Positions 1 to 10,239 of a stretch of DNA of 64,000 nt are shown here, one piece after another. Every line of letters begins with the position of its first letter. Position 1 is the first letter of the stretch. Source of the DNA: Siderastrea radians (lineage: Eukaryota; Cnidaria; Anthozoa; Scleractinia; Rhizangiidae); assembly GCA_964017195.1 (NCBI GenBank), contig OZ024895.1, positions 19,643,034 to 19,707,033 of the forward strand. The letters are read 5' to 3'. The notes under the pieces were generated by a model. That model was not told where the DNA came from and did no database searches. It saw only the letters and a list, made by a program, of their open reading frames with translations. A program made the position numbers and the translations under genes.

Positions 1-500
1 CGGGGTTTGGACCTGCAAAAATGCAGGAACAGTTTCGGTCCCATATTGGACAGGTACTGTGTGAACACCTTGTCGGGTTCGTTTTGGTTCCAACAGCGTA
101 ATTTAGGCTTGGGCACTAATTAAATTTATCGCGTGTATCACTGATGTGTTTTTGATTAAACTCACGTAGAAATTTAAAGAGAGACTCAAACTACTGTCTG
201 CGATAGCATAACTGCCGCATAACTTATTGTAATTCTGGGTTTAAAGCTTGAAAAGGTTAAAAGCTAAAAGAAGAAGGTTAAAGCTTTGTGTATTTTGTAA
301 TCGGCAGGAATGGGGTAATTTATCAGTATCCGGCCAGAGGCCTTTGGCTTCTTTCCATCGATAGATTCAGCCTTCTTCGATCGTCTTTCACGCATTTGGG
401 TGTCCCGGTGGATAACTTATTGGTACAAACAGCTGATTTTCTCACGTTGGTCCAGAAGTGGACTGGTACCGGACCATTTCTGTACCAGTCCCGTGTGAAC
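1..500. other. Left flank of the 38.8-kb shell element, no gene seen
   Basis: Non-coding sequence outside the shell transposon. Short open frames exist on both strands but have no recognisable product and no splice context. The last three bases, AAC (498-500), recur directly after the shell at 39307-39309 and are read as its target-site duplication. Confidence 0.5.
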
Positions 501-960
501 CACTGGAAAAGTTGAAAATTTACATGCACATGTAAATCGTAATTTACAACATGCAAATCCTAATTTACATGTTTTGTAAATTTACATTTACATGTTGGCA
601 TTTTGTAAATTGAATTTGCATGCTTTTTTACATGTTAAGGAGAGGCTGTAAATTTGTTGTAAAAATGGATTTACGTGGTCCCCTTTAACCCTTATAACTT
701 AAAGAACCATGTAAATAACATGTAAATTTTGGGGAACAAATTTACAGTATCTTCTTTGTAAATATCCTGTAAATTTTTTTAACAAAACATGTAAAGAACA
801 TGTAAATGAGAAATATGGGGCTGTTCTATACCCTGTAAATAACATGTAAATTTGGTGGCCCAAATCCTGTAAAAATCATGTAAATGGAAAAAGGGAGACT
901 GGCCAGACAATGCAAATAGCGTGTAAATTGGAAAAGGGATACATTCAAGAATATGTATCT
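501..960. repeat. Left subterminal repeat region of the shell element
   Basis: At least a dozen copies of CATGTAAAT, TGTAAATT or close variants occur in irregular spacing. They are the reverse complement of the motif in the right array at 37960-39300. In CACTA elements such subterminal repeats bind the element's DNA-binding protein; that role is inferred here. Confidence 0.65.
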
Positions 961-2508
961 AACATTTGAAGTAAAAAAAAAGGTAAATCAAATTTAGCGT
1001 CGTAGTGTGAGGACCACACATCATGTGTAAACACTTGACGTCCAGGTTGAATTGGAATTTGGAAGTGTTGGTTTTTGTGGAGGGAAAAAATTTGGAGAAC
1101 TCTAAAAAACCCCTCGGAGCAAGGACAGAACCAACAACAAACTCAACCCACGTGCCAACCACTGGAACCGAACCCGGGTCACAGAGGTGGGAGGCAAGTG
1201 CTCCCACTGCTACACCAACCTTGCTCCCCACAAATGTAAAAAAGGGAGATTGTAGAAAGAAAGTAAAACAGAGAGATTGCCTAAACCTTGTAAACGACAT
1301 GAAAACAAAAAAGGGAGACTGCAAAAACCTTCTACATAAAAGCCAGATAGGAGTGGGCGGCCTCAAAGGTAATGATTTTTGTGTCGTTTTGGTCTGAATT
1401 AGGGTAAAGTTTTCGAGTTATGGTCTGGAATTGGGTATGGTCTTTAGACGAAGCTACTTTTTACTATTTTCATCCCTTGAGAATGGTCTTTTGATTAATA
1501 TAGAGGATTTGAAGCCCTTCTCAAACGTCTTACGTAAATTGAAGCAGTTCCTAGGTAGTTGCGATCCTTTTTGGGACAGTTTTGATAAGGGGCGTTGGAT
1601 TTTGGGTCAGGCCTGAAACAGGGTAAAAAAAAAATCACATATTGTGCTCCGAAATAGTGAAATTGTTTCAAGACATTTGCCGCACATCGCCCACCGAGAT
1701 TTTAGGGGTTCCTCCCCACCCCCCCTCCCCCCACCCAAAGCTAAGTTTTTAACACCCACTTCAAGATGGGGGACATCTGCGTTTTTCATTATCTTGAACA
1801 ACCTATTCACATGTTTAAAATTAAGCACTGTTTTACTGTTTGGCTTCAGCAACAAGTCGCAGTTTGTGTGTAGACGAATATTTGGTTAATTATTAAAAAC
1901 TAACATTTCGGTAGTGCCAGTTGAGAGAAGCAACAAGAATTGATTTAAATCCAACTAATCTGTGAATTTTGAAGACAGATTGTTTTTCTTTAAAAACGTT
2001 TTTCGGCTGCCAGTTTGAAGTGGGTGTAACAAAAACATTGCCCGGTACCGGTACTGCTTAGAAGAGGATTGTGGATAAGCAAAAACAAAAGAAATTGAGC
2101 GTGATACAAAAACGCTGCATAACTAGCCCTTCTCGCGAACAGGAGTCTACATTATTCATTATTCCGTACTTAATCTCTTTAAGTACGGTTTTTTCCTTTT
2201 GAATTTCCACTAAAACCTGTTTGTCAGAGGTATTTCATGCGAACGTAGGTGCTACACTCTTTGAATTTCGTTCTACTGGCCTCTGCTGGTACATTGCGAT
2301 GCGAACTAACCTCACCAAGTTAAATAATCGACCGTTTCCTCAGCGAATTTAGTTATCATTTTCATGGAAAATCTCTAAATTACGTGAAAACAACACAGAA
2401 CTGCAAAAACGCTGTTTTTTCAGGGCATGTTATTTTTAGCGTTCGTGTACACTAAGTAGTAAACGTCCGCTGACCACAATTCGTGCTCATTCGGGAAGGC
2501 AGCACAAT
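961..2508. other. Non-coding interior of the shell element
   Basis: No supportable gene. Open frames at 1023-1397 (+) and 959-1366 (-) overlap each other, start without an initiation context and match no family I know. A C-rich tract lies near 1710-1735. The segment ends at the first CTTTTTAA octamer. Confidence 0.5.
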
Positions 2509-2516
2509 CTTTTTAA
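2509..2516 (+). repeat. Target-site duplication CTTTTTAA, copy 1
   Basis: The octamer CTTTTTAA directly precedes the left terminal repeat of element 1. It recurs at 17137-17144 (right end of element 1, left end of element 2) and at 29220-29227 (right end of element 2). Confidence 0.8.
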
Positions 2517-2605
2517 GGTAATGCATCCATGTTAGATCCACCAAGCGTCCCGAACTTCTAATTTACATATCGTTACTTGACAGACATGCGTGTCACCATT
2601 TACCC
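2517..2605 (+). repeat. Element 1 left terminal inverted repeat
   Basis: Unique-sequence terminal repeat before the minisatellite arm. It pairs with 17053-17136 in inverted orientation at near identity, which suggests recent insertion. Confidence 0.8.
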
Positions 2606-4680
2606 CAAGTTACCCACGTTTCACCCTGTTTACCCTCACTTACCCCAAGTTACCCACATTTTACATTGTTTACCCTCATTTAACCCAAGTAACCCATGCT
2701 TCACCCGGTTTACCCTCATTTATCCCAAGTTACCCACGTTTCACCCTGTTTACCCTCATTTAACCCAACTTACCCATGTTTCACCCTGTTTACCCTCGTT
2801 TACCACCAGTTACCCACGTTTCACCCTGTTTACCCTCACTTACCACCAGTTCCCCACGTTTCACCCTGTTTACCCTCGTTTACTACCACTTACCCACGTT
2901 TCACCCTGTTTACCCTCGTTTACCCCAAGTTACCCATGTTTCATCCCGTTTACCCTCATTTAACCCAAGTTACCCACGTTTCACCCTGTTTACCCTCGTT
3001 GAACCCAAGTTACCCACGTTTCACCCCGTTTACCCTCATTTAACCCAAGTTACCCACGTTTCACCTTGTTTACCCTCGTCTACCTCAAGTTACCCACGTT
3101 TCACCCAGTTTACCCTCATTTACCGCAAGTTACCCACATTTCACCCTGTTTACCCTCATTTAACCCAAGTTACCCACGTTTTACCCTGTTTACCCTCGTT
3201 TACCCCAAGTTACCCACGTTTCACCCTGTTTACCCTCGTTAACCCCAAGTTAGCCACGTTTCACCCTGTTTACCCTAATTTACCCCAAGTTACCCACGTT
3301 TCACCCTGTTTACCCTCGTTTACCCCAAGTTACCCACGTTTCACCCCGTTTACCCTCATTTAACCCAAGTTACCCGCGTTTCGCCCTGTTTACGCTCATT
3401 TACCACCGGTTACCCACGTTTCACCCTGTTTACCCTCGTTGATCCCAAGTTACCCATGTTTCACCCCGTTTACCCTCATTTAACCCAAGTTACCCACGTT
3501 TCACCCTGTTTACCCTCGTTTACCCCAAGTTACCCACGTTTTAGCCTGTTTACCCTCGTTTACCCCAAGTTACCCACGTTTCACCCTGTTTACCATTGTT
3601 TAACCCAAGTTACCCACGTTTCACCCTGTTTACCCTCATTTACCCCAAGTTACCCACGTTTGTCCCTGTTTACCCTCATTTACCCCAAGTTACCCACGTT
3701 TCACCCTGTTTACCCTCGTTTACCCCAAGTTACCCACGTTTCACCCTGTTTACCCTCATTTAACCCAAGTTACTCACGTTTCACCCTGTTTACCCTCACT
3801 TACCACCACTTACCCATGTTTCACCCTGTTTACCCTCGTTTACCCCAAGTTACCCACGTTTCACCCCGTTTACCCTCATTTAACCCAAGTTACCCACGTT
3901 TCACCCTGTTTACCCTCGTTTACCCCAAGTTACCCACGTTTCACCCCGTTTACCCTCATTTAACCCAAGTTACCCACGTTTCACCCTGTTTACCCTCGTT
4001 TACCCCAAGTTACCCATGTTTCACCCTGTTTACCCTCATTTAACCCAAGTTACCCACGTTTCACCCTGTTTACCCTCACTTACCACCACTTACCCATGTT
4101 TCACCCTGTTTACCCTCGTTTACCCCAAGTTACCCACGTTTCACCCCGTTTACCCTCATTTAACCCAAGTTACCCACGTTTCACCCTGTTTACCCTCGTT
4201 TACCACCACTTACCCACGTTTCACCCTGTTTACCCTCATTTAAGCCAAGTTAATCACGTTTTACCCTGTTTTTCCTTATTTCACCCAAGTTACCCACGTT
4301 TCACCCTGTTTACCCTCGTTTACCCCAAGTTACCCATGTTTCACCCTGTTTACCCTCGTTTACCCCAAGTTACCCACGTTTCACCCTGTTTACCCTCGTT
4401 TACCACCAGTTACCCACGTTTCACTCTGTTTACCCTCGTTTAACTCAAGTTACCCACGTTTCACCCCGTTTACCCTCATTTAACCCAAGTTACCCACGTT
4501 GCAGCCTGTTTACCCTCGTTTACCCCAAGTTACCCACGTTTCACCCTGTTTACCATTGTTTAACCCAAGTTAGCCACGTTTCACCCCGTTTACCCTCATT
4601 TACCACCAGTTACCCACGTTTTACCCTGTTTACCCTCGTTGAGCCCAAGTTACCCATGTTTTACCCCGTTTACCCTTAGT
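2600..4680 (+). repeat. 40-bp minisatellite, left arm of element 1 (about 52 copies)
   Basis: The unit reads roughly TTACCCCAAGTTACCCACG then TTTCACCCTGTTTACCCTC in strict 40-bp register. Variants are CCC/ACC after TTA, and CGTT or CATT at the unit end. The period is not a multiple of three, and stop codons are rare in the C-rich strand, so long shadow frames appear; they are not genes. The array is the inverted counterpart of 10240-17060. Confidence 0.95.
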
Positions 4681-5216
4681 CCAACTCGAGGTTTCGAAAC
4701 CGAGTCCCTGTGGGCGGCTTCCTCTGATCTATTGGTCTCTATTGTTCATTTGACCAGGGTCAAGTCGTGTTGGTGGTCATCTGTGGGGCACCGATTACGG
4801 CGTCCAGAAACTAACGACACTAGCCAAGAGACATCTGTTGCGTTTAGCTATATTTAAGCATAAAATTATTCAAGAACCGTTCGGAACGGAAAATATCGTT
4901 GAGAGGGGCCAGAAAACAAACGACGGTAAGTCGTCGCTTTTCCTCTTTTATCCCATTAGCGTTCATTTGATAGCTTTTCACACCTAATTAGCCTGCGTCT
5001 CAGGAAGAAAAAATTGCCGATCTGAGTGGCAAGTCCGGTTTTGTGAATGCAATTGTCTGCTCCACTCACTCCGATGTGATGACCTACATGGTACGATACG
5101 TGCAGTCTCAATCCAGTCGGCCAGTAAGGAGCACAACAGTCACATTGACAAACTTTAAGGTTAAGAAATGTATCTTCTCTCAGAAAAGCATGTTATATTT
5201 TTTTTGTTACTGCAAG
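4681..5216 (+). promoter_or_regulatory. 5' region of the element 1 gene with possible non-coding and first exons
   Basis: A TATATTTAAG stretch near 4849 could serve as a core promoter. A good donor, GACG|GTAAGTCG, lies at 4925/4926 and a good acceptor, CGTCTCAG|GAAG, near 5004, followed by a donor AAG|GTTAAG at 5159/5160. The acceptor feeding the open domain frame is GCAAG at 5216. I could not find a start codon whose splice phase joins that acceptor, so the N-terminus is unresolved. Confidence 0.3.
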
Positions 5217-5728
5217 TTAATGGTTTTATGGTATGTTCCGTCGTTCTTGACGAAACTATACAAAGGTACATAAAGAAGGTCATAGTGTTGTTCGAAAAAG
5301 ACATGCAAAGCAGCTGGTTCGATCATGTCATTCAGCCACCGGTTAGGGAGTGCCCTGAGGAAACGAATAACGCACAAAGGCAATTTTTATTGCCAAAGCT
5401 TTTCATATGGGCACCTGCTGAGCACTTCAAACTTCAACTATGGTGTCCTACACATGGTGCATTGATGACTGGCAAACAATGGACGGATATCGTTAGTAAA
5501 AAGAGCTATCTCAACCCAAGAATGGTCTATGATTTGAGTGGGAGCATAATCAAAGTGCAACGATATTATCAATGCACCTACCAAGGTTTTGACAGGCAAT
5601 GCCGTTACCTCTCTGGATCCGAGGTCATAATGGAATGTCTACCAAAATCAATTTCAAACCTCTTTCCTATCAAGAAATATCACAAATCCTGCTGCACTAC
5701 GGATCTTGTTAATCTGGTAGAGACTTAA
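5217..5728 (+). pseudogene. DUF6729-like zinc-binding N-terminal domain of the element 1 transposase
   Basis: The translated frame holds KLFIWAPAEHFKL, LWCPTHG, then RMVYDLSGSIIKVQRYYQC. The pattern is LFIW-P...CP..H/C...R.VYDL...YYQC...C, which I recognise from DUF6729 proteins, where this region precedes a DDE-like domain. Probable metal ligands are the Cys/His of CPTHG and the later YQC and QCRY cysteines. The frame ends at TAA (5726-5728), but the same frame continues at once without shift, so this TAA is probably a point mutation (for example from CAA or GAA). Confidence 0.6.
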
Positions 5729-7156
5729 GTTCTGGAAGGCAACAACTTTCTAAAAATAAGTGAAATTATCGCAAACTTAAACCTAAGGGAATTTTCAGAA
5801 AGAAATAAACGCTTTCAATCCTCGGGTTGTCAAAGTCCTACCAACGAGAAGTGCATCACTTTCTACGAGGACGTGCTTTTTTCATTTCCGTCTGACATTC
5901 AACTAATTAGAATATACCTCGATCGCTTTGAGGAGATGAAGTTTTTCTACCGAGAAGAAATGGAAAAAGTCGAAGCAACGTCATTATCCTGCGATCACAC
6001 CTTTAAAGTGAGCAAAAACATTGGTTGTTATCGTGACACTGATGGGCGTTACGTCAAACAATTTGGCTTTTTGTTGCTTCTACTCAACGAAAATAACGAA
6101 ATCGTGGACTGGAGGCTGACAAAAACTGCAGGCTATTCAGAAGTAAAAAGCCTGTTGCAAAATGTGAAAGAAAGAAAGGGAGTAAACGTTAAATCAATTC
6201 ATGTAGACAACTGCTGTCAATCAAGAAAGCAGATCCAAGAAGTAATGGGCGAGATACCAGTAAAACTAGACTTATTTCACGCAGTGCAGCGTGTGACTAA
6301 CGTAGTTCCAAAAGGGACAGAATTTTCAAAGACAATCTGCAAAGAGTTTTCCCTTGTTTTTCGACAAGACGGGTATTTGGGAGAGAGTAGAATGTTAAAC
6401 ACCCCCGAATCTGCGATTATAAACAGAAATCTGGACTCATTTTGGGAACGCTGGCAGACAGTCCTGGCTAGTGGGGAATTTGAACCTCTATCTACTGAAT
6501 TGGAGAAATTAAGGCGACACATCAATAACGACTGTCTTTCCCAAATAGTGCCAGGCGCAGGAACGGCTGGAAATGAGAGAATTCATCGGTGTTTAAACAG
6601 ATCACTCCTATGCGGGACCTCAATCGTTGGTCCTGAACTCGCGATTGCCATATTAACGACCCTCATATACATCCTAAATATGAAACGCAAAGGAGAAAAA
6701 CACTTCAAAAACTGTCGCGTAGTGCCCTGTGTTCCGATGGATGTCGATCAATCGAAAAAACAGAAAACGGCTAATAAAGATAGGGAAGAGTCTTTAAATG
6801 ATTCAGTGACTGCCGAAATGGCAACCGAAAAAGACTCATCAATGTCGTTGGATCTCGAGGATAATGATATGTTAATAATAGCGGATGACATACAACATCT
6901 TCTTTCTGATCCTATAGCAAAGAAACTAGTTCACACCAGCAATCAAATATATAGGGTGCTTGATGAAATCACTAACTCTGTCAATGACAAATCAGCCAAT
7001 TTTTTTGACTTACCATTTATGCAAATGATTACCTCAAATGCATTAACCAGCGATAACAGTGATGGAACTGAGGTCTCTAATAATCATCGCAGCAATCTTA
7101 CAAGAAACCTTGCGTCCTTTGGACTAACGTCAGATCCAGTTTCAGGAGATGGTGAC
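5729..7156 (+). pseudogene. DDE-type transposase core of element 1
   Basis: Counting from the codon at 5873, putative catalytic residues are D41 in SCDHTFKVSKN, D112 in IHVDNCCQSRKQ and E235 in GTAGNERIHRCLN. A conserved-looking DLFHAVQR motif lies at 133-140. The D-TFK / VDN / NER-H-LN spacing resembles an RNase H-fold transposase. About 140 residues of low-complexity acidic linker (rich in D, E, S, N) follow before the OTU domain. The open frame begins well upstream of 5873, directly after the TAA at 5726. It has no frameshift or stop over 476 codons, so loss of function, if real, is recent. The superfamily is not certain. Confidence 0.6.
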
Positions 7157-7589
7157 TGAGTGTTTAGCAGTATTGTTAAGCAGTTAAAGAAACTCCCACA
7201 GTCAACTGAAGAGGAGTCGCCTCTAGCGGCACACCTGCTTTCTTCAGGTTTAGGAAGGACGGAGGAGGAAGATGCTTACACTTTAAGGCAACTCTTTGTT
7301 AATAACGTACATAGTAATGAACTGTACCAAGTGGTTACAGGAGTAAGCCCTGAAAGACTGAACGAAGAAACAGAATTATTTAGGGAGAGAGGGACGTTTT
7401 GCGGTAACCTAGGCGATCTTGTTGTGAGAGTCTGTGCGGATTTGCTTCAAGTACCTATAGTTGTCATAACATCTTTGGCTTCTTTTCCATATACAACTTT
7501 TTTACCTGATAGTGTCATGGTTTCTACACCATTATACCTCGCCTACGATGCAACAGCTTGCCGACATTACGATGCTACACGAAAGCAAG
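7157..7589 (+). pseudogene. OTU cysteine peptidase domain with TGA at the catalytic cysteine position
   Basis: OTU peptidases carry D-G-D/N-C-x-F at the nucleophile and a C-terminal H-Y-D/N-x. Here the frame reads S-G-D-G-D, then TGA (7157-7159), then V-F-S-S-I-V-K-Q-L. Downstream are GTFCGNLGDLVVRVCADLL and finally PLYLAYD...RHYDAT with the expected histidine. Everything fits an OTU fold except that the nucleophile codon is TGA instead of TGT/TGC. The exon ends CAAG|GTGAGTAT at 7589/7590. It is either a nonsense mutation at the most important residue or a recoded codon; the first is far likelier. Confidence 0.7.
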
Positions 7590-8368
7590 GTGAGTATAAG
7601 GCCACTTAGTGGGATACTTCTTGTTACTTTTACAACCAAGCGGACACTGTACTATCGAGGGTTCCACGCATGTCTGCTTAATACAGGTTAATGTGATATA
7701 CATGTACTTGACTAGTGACGCAAAACACAAGCACAAGCTCAGTTAAGTGCTTACGCGTGGACTGCTTGGCGTAATCTACGCATCCTTTTGATTCAAAATT
7801 AATCAGTTACTGCAGTCACTTTAGAGGCTTTCCATTTCATTGGATGGAAGACTCTTATATCAGCGCGCATGCAGGCTTGCACTTGTGCCCTCATCACTAG
7901 TAAAACCATTCCTGCAGGTGATGAAGTATTTCGTAATACAACCCATTTAGCGCATTTTTAATGGCGTTAATAAGTACCCCTATATGATAAATATTGTTTT
8001 TTGAAAAATTAGAATAAACTAACAAAAATGCTGTTTATTACAATTGACCAAAAACATTATTCAGTTGAACTGTCAAAACATGGAATAAAAAAAATTTTAC
8101 ACACATGCGTGTCTCGTTCAAGTAAAGATCCCTCAAATTAAAAAGATATACTCTAACGTAGTAATTTCATCCAAGTTTATGTCATATCATTGACCTTGAT
8201 CAAGGCCTTGTTTAGCAATGTCAAGAACACGAGTCAAATGCATTATTAGTGGTACGAGGGTACACGCATGAAAATAAACAGTTTTTGCCCCTCAAATGAC
8301 GCAGAAATAAATGCGTTGACAGTTATTTACCTCATGATAATATCAAATGTGTTTTTTGTATCTTACAG
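7590..8368 (+). other. Intron of the element 1 gene
   Basis: Donor AAG|GTGAGT at 7590, acceptor TTTTTTGTATCTTACAG ending at 8368. The splice joins G of 7589 with AT of 8369 to keep the frame. It gives DSEISVGLKGCSCGKN, which carries the first cysteines of the CXC region. The intron is AT-rich with no internal gene. Confidence 0.6.
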
Positions 8369-8840
8369 ATTCTGAAATATCAGTGGGGTTAAAAGGCTGT
8401 TCCTGCGGGAAAAACATTACAAGAGGCGACAAACATCCCGCTTACCATCAGCGAGATGCCCTTGTGTAAAAAAAGGAATGCGATGCAGCAGAAAGTGCAT
8501 CTGCAAAAACTGTCGTAATCATGATATCGCCGAAACTACCGACAATTTGAACGAACCGGTTCACATAAGAAATCTGAAATGTAGGTGTGGAGAAGGAGTG
8601 GCGAAAAAAACTACCAATTACGCAGCATGCAAAGATGGAAAAACCAAGTCCAGATGCCCATGTCTAGGAAATGGACAAGGTTGTTCCTCTTCTTGCGAGT
8701 GCGTCGGTTGCGAAAATGTGCATGGCGCACGTTCCGGCCCTTCGACAATCCTGTCAGGCATAAAGAGAAAACGATCGCCAGGCATTTATAAGAGGGCAAA
8801 AGGTTGTGAGTACCTAAGCACGGGGACCGTGGACTAACTA
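8369..8840 (+). pseudogene. CXC (tesmin/TSO1-like) cysteine-rich DNA-binding region, frameshifted
   Basis: The spliced frame gives GCSCGKNITRGD and reaches a stop after DALV. One frame over, the sequence reads RCPCVKKGMRCSRKCICKNCRN, then further paired cysteines up to CPCLGNGQGCSSSCECVGCENVHG. C-x-C...C-x4-C-x-C-x2-C is the CXC/CRC pattern of tesmin-like DNA-binding proteins, present here twice. The two halves are out of frame, so a one-base change must lie near 8430-8460. A second frameshift near 8815 separates this part from the C-terminal segment. Confidence 0.55.
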
Positions 8841-9072
8841 TGAGTCAGTTTTGCTGTCAGCTGTTATAAGGTTAATTTCTGTAACTGATGTTGAACCATC
8901 TGCGGAAAACATCTCAAAGCTGTTTAATTTCGTAGTTAGTAAGTCTAATAATAAGGATCAAATGCCCATTACACCGGCGTCCAAAACTGCTGCACAGATA
9001 ACTGCCAAGCTAGCTCACTACGAAAAGAAAAGAGAAGTTGCGTATGCACGTCTCCCAACAGACGCGCAATAG
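8818..9072 (+). pseudogene. C-terminal segment of the element 1 protein
   Basis: Starting just after an in-frame TAA at 8815, the frame reads GPWTNYESVLLSAVIRLIS and ends with AYARLPTDAQ at the stop 9070-9072. It lies in a different frame from the CXC segment, whose own frame ends at 8837, so a frameshift is inferred. No domain is recognised. Confidence 0.4.
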
Positions 9073-10239
9073 ACCGCGCGCAAAAAGCTTTTTGCTTACC
9101 CTTAGCTATGTTTACTAAAAGGCCAGGGAAAGGGGAAAAATAGAAGGCAGGCAATAATAGCACCTCTTTCCACTCGCGCCCGTTTGTAGCTTAGGTTCCG
9201 TATACACACTGATCCGGAAAAATCTGAAAACGCATCTTAGTTTCATTCGGATAGGCCAACCGTCCACACTAAAACAGGGAGAAATTTGAAAACGCCGGCT
9301 AGGTAAAGTAGTGTGGACGGCGAAAACGGAACTGTTAGAAAACGTTAATGTAATCTCTGTATGAATAAAATAAAATAAGGTTTAAAAGAGCTCTGCTCGT
9401 GCAATGTGACGTTGGGTACGGTGTAACGTATCGTTTTAAATTCTATCCGCATCAGTGTGGACGGGGAGTTAATGTTAATGTTAAACAACATGGAACCTCT
9501 GCGGAGGAAGAGCACGGAATGATCGGCTCAAATAATTTTTAGGTTCAAAAGCCATTTTTTTTTAAATCAATAACGCGTAGTAATAAATAGTTTCATTTTA
9601 TCCTAAATTTATTACTTGTTCTCGAGTTTTAATGTTAGAAATTAACCACACTCGATCCTTGTTTCCGTAAATACTGCGAACCTTTATTTTCAATTTGGTA
9701 GATTACAGATAACAATATTCCATTTACAACTACTTTTGATATTATTTTAATATTATATAACCTATTATTAGGATTAATCTTATAAATCTCAGTTTGCTCT
9801 TTTTATTTTTTTTGATTTATAGGAGAACGTTATTGCAATTAGATGTACATCGGCTACATATCTAAATATTCTATTCGCAGGGAATATTGGCACGTGTATG
9901 TTCATTGTTTTTATCATGTTTTTTTTTGTACGTTTTTATGTGATGTAACGTAGGAGTTGAGAAATCGATGATGCCTTCCCCTAGTCATAAATCCTGATAT
10001 TAATGTTATTTTGCTTGCGACGTAATCGACCCGATAATAAATGAAAAAAAATATATATATATTTTTGTAGATCTTCATAAGTGTACGAAAGAAAATATTC
10101 AATAAAGCTTCGACACTAAATAATCAGGCATTGGCTAATTAGTAAATAAACCCCTTCAGGTGGCTGGTATATTGGAGGATAATGCCCGAGGATGAAAGAT
10201 TGACGCAAAATGAACAGTCGGCCGAGAAGCGAAGCTTCG
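9073..10239. other. AT-rich 3' region of element 1, no gene
   Basis: Non-coding. Paired motifs CTGAAAACGC and GTGTGGACGG occur near 9220-9470, typical of a small interspersed repeat. AT-rich runs follow, with ATATATATAT near 10055. It bridges the gene and the right minisatellite arm. Confidence 0.5.

Larger units (their letters stand above)
5217..9072 (+). pseudogene. Decayed transposase gene: DUF6729-like, DDE, OTU and CXC domains
   Basis: One reading frame runs from 5217 to 7589 (791 codons), interrupted only by TAA at 5726 and TGA at 7157. It continues after an intron (7590-8368) into a cysteine-rich CXC region, which has a frameshift near 8430-8460 and another near 8815. Domain order: DUF6729-like zinc region, DDE-type transposase core, OTU cysteine peptidase, CXC DNA-binding region, short C-terminal helix region. 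It lies at the centre of element 1, between the two minisatellite arms, and is presumably its mobilising protein. The lesions suggest this copy is inactive, unless the stops are read through. Each domain is listed separately. The transposase superfamily (possibly KDZ) is inference. Confidence 0.7.

Noticed and set aside
1023..1397. 124-codon plus-strand frame inside the shell element
   Set aside because: No family resemblance; overlapped by a frame of similar length on the other strand; repeat-like sequence.
2577..4443. Several overlapping open frames of up to 195 codons (THVSPCLPSF-type repeats)
   Set aside because: They occur in two or three frames at once and follow the 40-bp minisatellite; lack of stops in a C-rich repeat explains them.
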